DNA of 64,000 nt from Ailurus styani (Eukaryota; Chordata; Mammalia; Carnivora; Ailuridae). The DNA is taken from positions 945,555-1,009,554 of the forward strand of contig LNAC01000762.1 in NCBI GenBank assembly GCA_002007465.1, in the 5' to 3' direction. Positions 58,001-64,000 of this stretch are shown here, piece after piece. Each line of letters starts with the position of its first letter. Within the stretch, counting starts at the first letter, position 1. Below the pieces are notes generated by a model, which was given only the letters and a program-made list of their open reading frames with translations, had not been told where the DNA came from and made no database searches. A program made the translations under genes and the position numbers.

Positions 58001-60756
58001 GGATTTATATTCTTTTTTTTTTTTAAGATTTTATTTATTTATTTGACACACAGAGAGAGATCACAAGTAGGCAGAGAGGCAGGCAGAGAGAGGAGAAAGC
58101 GGGCTCCCTGTCGAGCAGAGAGCCTGATGCAGGGTTCCATCCCAGAACCCTGAGATCATGACCTGAGCCAAAGGCAGAGGCTTTAACCCACTGAGCCACC
58201 CAGGTGCCCAAGGATTTATATTCTTCTTAAAAGCAGTTTTGGATTTGAAATTTTTATATTATTCAATTAAATAAATTCTTCCTACAGATTTTAAGAAAAT
58301 GAAACTTTTAGTACATTACGGCTCCTGAGACAAGATAAAATCCCCAGAGGATAGGAAATATTTTACCTGCACTTTCTACATTTGTAGAGAATGCCATCTT
58401 TCAATCCTTGTGAAATGGTGGTTGGGTCGACAGCAAAGAGTTCTTGAGGTAAGTTCTGTAATTCTACATGAGATAATTAAAATGTATCTATTTGCTGAAA
58501 TCAGCTCTGCATTTTCAGACAAAATTCAGCTAATGTCAAATTGAGTCAAGAAGTGTTAACCTCAGAAATTAAAAAAAAAATCTCCAGTGTTGAGAAATCA
58601 GAGACATGGTGAAGAAGCCCTTGGGTTCTGAGCACAGACTGCCTGAGTTCAAATCCCAGCTCACCACTTATAAACCACGTGACCCTGGACAAGTTATTTT
58701 TGCTAAAGCACCGTTTCAGAAGGAAATAAGAGTACCCGTCTCGAGGGATGACTGGAAAAGTAAGAGAACACACTTGAAACCTTTAGCATCAGAGTAAAGA
58801 GCATCTAAAAAGGGTCCAATAAGTACTAGCAGTTATTACTTACCTGGATACTTTTCTGTAACCTTTTGTAAACGATACTGCTTATAAATTGCACTGGAAG
58901 TATCTACTTCATATCCCATCGCCTGGTATAATTTCAGTTGCCACTCAAATCCCTCGTTCATCCTGTCAGGACAAGCAAATATAAAGTTAAGTTTTCTTTA
59001 AATGGATAAAATCACTTTGAAAAACACTTGAAAAAACAGAATTATTTCTGTAACAAAGAACTCACTTAGCCTCTGGTTTGATGGTCTGGAGATTTTCATA
59101 GGCTTTTTCAAAGGTAAGTCGGTCAGTCTTCATCATAAAAGCAGTCATCACAGCCACACTTCGACTAACTCCTGCATGACTGAAAAAGAGACCTTTAAAA
59201 TAAAATAGCAAATAGCAGCAATTAAAAAAAAAAAAACGGGCGCCTGGGTGGCTCAGTGGCTCTGCCTTCAGCTCAGGTCATGATCTCAGGGTCCTGGGAT
59301 TGAGCCCCGCATCGGGCTCCCTGCTCAGCGGAGAGCCTGCTTCCTCCTCTCTCTCTGCCTGCCTCTCTGCCTACTTGTGATCTCTCTCTCTGTCTAATAA
59401 ATAAATAAAATCTTAAAAAAAACCAAAAAACAAAAAGGCCCAACGCCCTATCAGCCATAAAGCTCAGGTCCACTTCATGTCTGCTTCTACACAAATAAAC
59501 CGTTTGCCTCTGAAATACCAACATACAAAAGAATTATTCCTTTCTTTATTTATTTCCTTAATCTTTTGAATTCTGAACCATGTAAATGTATTACCTTTTC
59601 AAAAATAATTACACTAATTTAAAAAATTTTATAATGGCTTTGGAAAAAAATCCAAAGCTCCTCTTTCTTTGCATTAAGGGCCCTGAAGATCTGGTCCCAG
59701 GCTTCTTTCCATTTTACCACGACCTGAGGACCTTTATGTAAATATTTAAAACAAGTGCTGGCAGGCAGCAAAAGTGCTGACTCACTAAATTTAAACTAGT
59801 CGTTACACTCCAATGCAACTAAAGACGACTGCTAAGAATTCCCAAATACCTATCAGGACTTTCTTTCAGGCACTGCTACCACTTACTCCGTCTCTCCCCT
59901 GGGCATGACTCAGGGCTCCCGTTTCTCCTAACCGATTTTCCTCTCCCCATTTCTCTTCACCAACCACCCTCTGCCCCAAACAAAAACACTGAAAATAATC
60001 TGCTTTTCCTGCGAAGTTTAAATAACCTTAACTTTCGCTAATCACTTTCCGTACAAGCCTCGCATCCTAATCTGCATTACCACCCTCTGGGTCGGTGCCC
60101 GAAAAGCTTCGAACTCTCTCTGGGTTCGGGACTTCGCCATCCATCAGTCCCCACTGACACACAACTCGGAGTTGGGAGGGGGCGCAGCACGAATCAACAG
60201 CACCAGCGCTCCGTCGGGGGCCCGCCTCCTGCCCCTCCTCTCCCCCCGGACACACGCCCGCCGCCCGCCGAGGGAGCGAGGGAGACGAGGTTCTGGAGGT
60301 CGGACGGCCCCGTGGTCCGCCCCGTGCTCCTCCCCGACGGTCCCCGGAGGAGGGGTGGCGGCCGCAGGCTGGAGGCAAAGCGGGGCGGCTGCCCCACGCG
60401 CGGGCCACTCACCAGCGCACCAACACGGCGCGGCCCTCGGCGCGGGCCTGGCTGATGAAGGCCACGCACCGGTCCAGGTGGCTGAGCAGGTCAGTCTCGG
60501 GCTTGTCCAGCGCCGACACGAAGAGGCTGCGTAGACCCTCCATCCCAGCCCCCGACTTGAAGTCGGGCTCCTCCGAATCCACCGTCAGCACGGCCGTGAT
60601 GCCCGCCTGCCTCAGGTGGTCCGGCTCCGCCCCAGCCGCGGCTCCACCCAGGTACAGCCCCGGCCGTACCGCCAGCATCGGCCCCGTAGAGCTGGCGCTG
60701 CTCGGACCGTGCACCTGCCGCTCGCAGCCATGGTTCCCTCCCGGAGCCTCCAACAT
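54895..60756 (-). CDS. DUSP12: DUSP12, dual specificity protein phosphatase 12 (complete gene, six coding exons)
   Basis: DUSP12 (hYVH1) is an atypical dual-specificity phosphatase with an N-terminal DSP domain and a C-terminal Cys-rich zinc-binding domain. The yeast homologue Yvh1 acts in late 60S ribosome maturation, largely through the zinc domain. Exons 60756-60413, 59179-59066, 58962-58844, 58463-58367, 57637-57451 and 55056-54895 have canonical splice sites. They sum to 1023 nt, which is 340 residues plus stop and the same as human. The P-loop is built across the exon 1/2 junction: Cys115 (TG|T), then HAGVSRS. Asp84 (ALDKPETDLL) is the candidate general acid. The residue before Cys115 is Arg (CGC) where the PTP family has His. 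Zinc ligand candidates are Cys221, Cys224, Cys265, Cys290, Cys293, Cys307 and Cys309. Confidence 0.98.
55147..55320 (+). mobile_element. Can-SINE, 5'-truncated
   Basis: It begins at CAGTTGGTTAAGCGTTGGAC and ends in a C-interrupted A tail. It lies about 90 bp upstream of DUSP12 exon 6 on the gene strand, antisense to the gene. Confidence 0.85.
55880..56685 (+). mobile_element. old LINE-1 ORF2 3' relic in DUSP12 intron 5
   Basis: 'CATCTAGACTATATAAAGAG', 'AAATCAATAAGAAAAAGGCA' and 'CCACTGAACTGTACACTTTA' are L1 landmarks in the usual order. Confidence 0.75.
57451..57637 (-). CDS. DUSP12: DUSP12 coding exon 5 (zinc-binding domain)
   Basis: The 187-nt exon (acceptor GGGCATTGCAG, donor CCAG|GTGAGA) encodes residues 225-287. 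These include RSLFRSSSILDHNEGSGPIA, the QAQCTSYF segment (Cys265) and IEPVQWMESALLGVMDGQ. The exon ends in phase 0 on Gln287, exactly as in human. Confidence 0.97.
57750..57945 (-). mobile_element. Can-SINE (young type), sense to DUSP12
   Basis: Reverse orientation. Exact TSD TCTACTTTAATTTTT (57735-57749 and 57946-57960). It starts 112 bp upstream of the DUSP12 exon 5 acceptor. Confidence 0.96.
58015..58209 (-). mobile_element. Can-SINE (young type), sense to DUSP12
   Basis: Reverse orientation. Exact TSD AAGGATTTATATTCTT (57999-58014 and 58210-58225). Confidence 0.96.
58367..58463 (-). CDS. DUSP12: DUSP12 coding exon 4 (first zinc CxxC)
   Basis: The 97-nt exon (acceptor CTCATGTAG, donor GCAG|GTAAAA) encodes residues 193-224: (E)LQNLPQELFAVDPTTISQG, then LKDGILYKCRKC. 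The closing CRKC is the first Cys pair of the zinc-binding domain (Cys221 and Cys224). Confidence 0.97.
58464..58843 (-). other. DUSP12: DUSP12 intron 3
   Basis: 380 bp, largely occupied by one MIR. Confidence 0.9.
58600..58795 (+). repeat. MIR in DUSP12 intron 3
   Basis: 'CTGAGTTCAAATCCCAGCTC' and 'GTGACCCTGGACAAGTTATT' are MIR core motifs. Confidence 0.85.
58844..58962 (-). CDS. DUSP12: DUSP12 coding exon 3
   Basis: The 119-nt exon (acceptor TGTCCTGACAG, donor CCAG|GTAAGT) encodes residues 153-192, (K)MNEGFEWQLKLYQAMGYEV then DTSSAIYKQYRLQKVTEKYP. It completes the phosphatase domain and begins the linker to the zinc domain. MNEGFEWQLKLY is nearly invariant in vertebrate DUSP12. Confidence 0.97.
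59066..59179 (-). CDS. DUSP12: DUSP12 coding exon 2 (P-loop)
   Basis: The 114-nt exon (acceptor TCTTTTTCAG, donor CTAA|GTGAGT) encodes the rest of Cys115 and then HAGVSRSVAVMTAFMMKTD, followed by the helix ending YENLQTIKPEA. HAGVSRS supplies the catalytic Arg121 and Ser122. Spacing from Cys115 is the expected C-X5-R. The exon is followed by a very short 103-bp intron. Confidence 0.97.
59180..60412 (-). other. DUSP12: DUSP12 intron 1
   Basis: About 1.2 kb. It contains one Can-SINE near exon 2 and CpG-island sequence at the exon 1 end. 59420-60060 has no recognisable feature. Confidence 0.85.
59237..59418 (+). mobile_element. Can-SINE in DUSP12 intron 1
   Basis: Full-length except that the 'GTTAAAGCC' segment is deleted. 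About 55 bp upstream of exon 2 on the gene strand, antisense to the gene. Confidence 0.94.
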
Positions 60757-60850
60757 GGCGGCCGCCGGGGGCCGAGCGGCGGGGGCCCTACCATCGAGTA
60801 GGCAGTCGGCTAGAACGCCCTTCCTCTGAGACCCGGTGGCCTGAGGTGCT
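60150..60850 (-). promoter_or_regulatory. DUSP12: DUSP12 CpG island / promoter
   Basis: The sequence is very GC- and CpG-rich from about 60150 to 60850, covering exon 1, the start of intron 1 and about 90 bp upstream. The many overlapping open frames here on both strands come from base composition. No TATA box is visible. A plus-strand CAACATGGCGGC (60751-60762) overlaps the minus-strand start codon and matches the YY1 promoter motif. Confidence 0.8.
60413..60756 (-). CDS. DUSP12: DUSP12 coding exon 1 (most of the phosphatase core)
   Basis: The 344-nt exon starts at the ATG at 60756-60754 (MLEAPGGNHGCERQ) and ends GTGCGCTG|GTGAGT at 60413. It encodes residues 1-114 and two bases of Cys115. 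The segment MLAVRPGLYLGGAAAGAEPD starts the DSP fold. ITAVLTVDSEEP is the central strand, and ALDKPETDLLSHLDRC carries the candidate general acid Asp84. The last full codon is CGC (Arg114). Human DUSP12 and nearly all PTPs have His there (HCX5R). The start matches the human N-terminus, MLEAPG. Confidence 0.97.
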
Positions 60851-62305
60851 CAGGGGCTCCCCCGGAGGACCACGGCGACTGTAGGAATGTGTACTACCCG
60901 GGAGCCTTTCAACCCGTTTCGGGCCCCTGCTCTTGAAACTTGGTGGTAGAGGATAAACGTCCCCAAATACAGGGTTTTCCAGGCTTATAGTGCTGAGGCT
61001 TTACGGAAAGGGACAACAAGACCAGCTGGACTCAAATTTGAAATGATGGTTCCACCAGCTGAATCAGCAGTAAGCGTTTGGGGTAAAAACACTTGGTTTT
61101 TTTCAACATTTATGAAGCCATTTGTTTGTTTGAAGCCATTTCTTTTCTTGTGACTGTTTTTTTTTTCCTTTTTTTTCTCTCTTTGCCCAGTTTTTTTTAT
61201 TGGTATGTGAATCTCTTTCTTACTAATGCATACTGTCCTATATACTCTGAAAATGGTAATCCCATGTTTTTTATGCCCATACCCTCCAACCAAAGACCTC
61301 CAGGAACCTACTTCACTTTCTTATCATTGGCATGTTCCTGGGTCTGAGCTTTATCCTGGGGGGTGGGGATGGAGGGAAGAGGCTGAGAGAGCCACACAGA
61401 GGACTCTCAGAGGGCACTAAAGGGACATAGGTCCTACTAAGTGATTCAAAAGGCTCCATCAAGAAGCCAGCCCAAGAGCTGCTAGAGAGGCTTCGCCCCT
61501 GGATCCCTCTGTGGGCCCGTGGGCACCCCCAGTGCTCTGTGCACCTCACCCACACACTCACCTCCACCCTGTGGCCAGCTCCCTGTGGGTGCTTCCTGTG
61601 GCAGCGGCAAGAGTGTTTTGGCAAGTGTCTAGAGAGCACGTGCAGAAAGCCAGCCTGAATCTGCAAGACAGGGAGAGACCACGAATGAACTTTTGCGCCA
61701 CCTTTGGGAAAACGAGAAGAGGGAAGCTGTCAGAATTTGGCCTGGTGTGTTGCTGCATCTGAGAAGGCACTCAAGCTTAAGAAACCTGCCACAAAAGGGA
61801 ACAAGGAAACATGCAGTAGGTGTGTCCATAGAAGATTCGAAGAAGCCTTAGAATCTCTAGCGGGGTTGATGGAAGTTATCTCTCCCCTGAAGGCAGTTAG
61901 TAAGGACTGGGGGTGACTATTACTTCAAATGCAAAGACAACAATGCAAAATTTCAGGGAACATGAAAAGTCAAAGAAACATGGTACCACTAAAGGATCAA
62001 GATAACTTTCCCATAACCAACCCCAAAGACGTGGAGATGTACAACTTATCTGATAAAGAATCCAAAACAGCTGTTTAAGGAAACTCAGGGACCTACAAGA
62101 AAAGACATAAGGACAATTCAATGAACTTGAAAACAATACAAAATGAGAAGTTTAACAAAGAGATAGAAAATCATTAAAAAGAACCAATCAGAAATTCTGG
62201 AGGTGAGGAACACATTTAATGAAATACGAAAATGCAGTAGAGAGTATCAGTATCAGAATGGATCAAGCAGAAGAGAGAATCTGTGAGTTAGAAGACAGGA
62301 GTTTT

Positions 62306-62508
62306 AGAGGCACCTGGGTGACTCAGTTGGTTAAGCATCTGCCTTTGGCTCAGATCATGATCAGGGTCCTGGAATCGAGCCCCACATCAGGCTCTCTGCT
62401 CAGCAGGGGAGTCTGCTTCTCCCTTTCTCTCTGCTCCTGCTCATGTGCTCTCTCTCACTCTCTCTCTCAAATAAATAAATAATACTAAAATCTTTTTTAA
62501 AAATAGAA
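62306..62508 (+). mobile_element. Can-SINE nested in HAL1/L1
   Basis: Full-length. TSD GAAGACAGGARTTTT (62291-62305 and 62509-62523). Confidence 0.95.
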
Positions 62509-63117
62509 GAAGACAGGAATTTTGGAATTATCCAGTCACAGGAGAACAAAGGAAAAAGAATGAGAAAGACTGAAGAAAGCCTATGTGATCTATGGGATAC
62601 TAGCAAAAGAAATAATTTGCAAGTTATTGGAGTTCCAGAAAGAGAAGAGAGGGAGAAGGAAGTACACAGCTTATTTAAGGAAATAGTGGTAAAGAACTTC
62701 CCAAATTTGGGGAGAGATTTGGATATCAAATTCATGAAGCTCATAGGTTACCAAACTTAAAGAGATCCTGTCCAAGACACATTATAATAACATTGTGAAA
62801 AATCAAAGGCAAAGAGAAAATCTTAAAAGCAGCAAAAAAAGAAGGTTGTAACTTGTAAGGGAATCCCCATAAGGCTATCAGCAGATTTCTCAGCAAGAAC
62901 CTTACAAGACAGGAAAGAAAGGGATGACATATGCAAAATGTTGAAAGAAAGAAAGAAAGAAAACTGCCAATGAAGAATACTCTATCTGGTAAAATTGTCC
63001 CTCGCAAATGAAAGACAGGTAAAGACTTTCGTGGAAAAACAAAAGCTGAGGGAATCCACTAGACCTGCCCTTGCTGAAAGAAACTCTTCAAGCTGAAACC
63101 AAAAGATGCTATTTAGT

Positions 63118-63432
63118 CTGAGCGAAATAAGTCAATCAGAGAAAGACAATTATCATATGATCTCTCTGATATGAGGAACTTGAGAGGCAGGGAGGGGGGT
63201 CGTGAGGGGTAGGGAGGGAAAAATAATGAAACAAGATGGGATCGGGAAGGAGACAAACCATAAGAGATTCCTAATCTCACAAAACAAACTGAGGGTTACT
63301 GGGGGGTGGGAGGTAGGGATAGGGTAGATGGGTTATGGACACTGGGGAGGGTTTGTGCTATGGTGAGTGCTGTGAAAGGTGTAAGCCTGATGATTCACAG
63401 ACCTGTACCCCTGGGGCAAATAATAATTTTAA
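63118..63432 (+). mobile_element. 5'-truncated LINE-1 3'UTR insertion
   Basis: About 315 bp beginning CTGAGCGAAATAAGTCAATC and ending CTGTACCCCTGGGGCAAATA plus an A-rich tail. Flanked by the exact 17-bp TSD AAAAGATGCTATTTAGT (63101-63117 and 63433-63449). It contains two G-rich blocks. Confidence 0.95.
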
Positions 63433-63627
63433 AAAAGATGCTATTTAGTTACATGAAAATATGCAACACATTGTGAAAGTGTGTATATAGTCAGGTTCAG
63501 AATAATGCAGTAATATGGTGGCCTTGAAGCCACTCGACTCTAGTATAAAGGTTAAAGGACGAAGGTATTATAAGTAACTAGAGCTATAATATTTTGTTAA
63601 TGAACACACAATATTAAAAGAGGTTGG

Positions 63628-63836
63628 GGCACCTGGCTGGCTCAGTGTGTTGAGCGTCTGACTCAGTTGAGTGTTTCAACTCAGGTCATGATCTCAGGGT
63701 CCTGAGATCGAGCCCCACATTGGGCTCCGTGCTCAGTGGGGAGTCTTCTTGAGATTCTTTCTCTCCTTCTCCCTCTGTCCTTCCCCCTGCCCTCTCTTTC
63801 TCTCTCAAATAAATAAATAAATCTTAAAAAAAAAAA
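63628..63836 (+). mobile_element. Can-SINE
   Basis: Full-length with a duplicated GAGYGTYTSACTCAGTT-type segment. Flanks AAGAGGTTGGG on both sides. Confidence 0.93.
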
Positions 63837-63848
63837 AGAAGAGGTTGG

Positions 63849-64000
63849 GCTGTCTGGGTGGCTCAGTTGGTTAAGTGTCTGCCTTTGGCTCAGGTCATGA
63901 TCCCAGGGTCCTTGGATTGAGTCCCACATTGGGCTCCTGGCTCAGCAGGAAGCCTGTCTGTCCCTCTTCCTGCCGTGCCCCCTGCTCGTGTTCTCTCTCT
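63849..64000 (+). mobile_element. Can-SINE, cut by the window edge
   Basis: Head TGTCTGGGTGGCTCAGTTGG through the start of the CT tract; the tail is outside the window. Confidence 0.93.

Larger units (their letters stand above)
57638..58366 (-). other. DUSP12: DUSP12 intron 4
   Basis: 729 bp, more than half of it two adjacent Can-SINEs in the gene's sense orientation. Confidence 0.9.
61320..63625 (+). mobile_element. HAL1/L1 ORF1-type element (decayed)
   Basis: The 5' part (CCAAGAGCTGCTAGAGAGGC, GTTTTGGCAAGTGTCTAGAG) matches an L1/HAL1 5' region. Frames at 62219-62330 and 62560-62760 give RMDQAEERICELED, then SLCDLWDTSKRNNLQVIGVP and FPNLGRDLDIKF, the coiled-coil and RRM landmarks of L1 ORF1p. 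Further on come RLSADFSARTLQ-like codons and PRKAEGIH-like decay. No ORF2 follows, as in HAL1. Stops and frameshifts are present. A SINE (62306) and an L1 3' insert (63118) split it. Confidence 0.75.

Noticed and set aside
60067..60829. Several overlapping frames on both strands around the DUSP12 first exon
   Set aside because: Stop-poor because of CpG-island composition. Only 60756-60413 minus matches a known protein.

Overview
This is vertebrate nuclear DNA from a carnivoran mammal, most likely an arctoid and probably a mustelid. The best evidence is about 48 tRNA-derived Can-SINE copies. Many carry the head 'GGGCGCCTGGGTGGCTCAG' followed by TGGGTTAAAGCC and end in AATAAATAAAATCTT plus poly(A). 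That form resembles the mustelid/arctoid subfamilies, not the dog or cat ones (family knowledge; species not proven). Only two protein-coding genes are visible, both on the minus strand.

Layout, in transcription order (right to left). 61.3-64.0 kb is upstream intergenic DNA: an ancient HAL1/L1 ORF1-type element broken up by SINEs and by a younger L1 3' end. 60.15-60.85 kb is a CpG-rich promoter region. DUSP12 (dual-specificity phosphatase 12) follows, with six coding exons from 60756 to 54895. They assemble without a break into a 340-codon reading frame, the same length as human. 47.7-54.9 kb is intergenic: L1 remnants, SINEs, MIR and L2. 47.24-47.72 kb is the CpG-rich promoter and first exon of ATF6. 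ATF6 (the ER-stress transcription factor) then runs leftwards through seven coding exons to 13446. These give 293 codons: the transactivation domain and the linker up to, but not including, the bZIP. The rest of the window (1-13445) is intron 7, and the bZIP, transmembrane and lumenal exons lie beyond the left edge. The tandem DUSP12-ATF6 order matches human 1q23.3.

The two genes are not known to form one pathway. ATF6 is an ER membrane-tethered bZIP factor cleaved in the Golgi. DUSP12 is a zinc-binding atypical dual-specificity phosphatase.

I found no undescribed multi-gene system. The points most worth checking are: (1) the histidine that precedes the catalytic cysteine of DUSP12 reads as arginine (codon CGC at 60415-60417); (2) a 61-bp exact duplication beside a lone 'n' at 24455, probably an assembly artefact; (3) a strong antisense bias of Can-SINEs in ATF6 introns (32 antisense, 3 sense by my count); (4) several sites hit repeatedly by retrotransposition. 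Exon borders come from reading splice sites and frame. Repeat edges are approximate unless a target-site duplication (TSD) is quoted.
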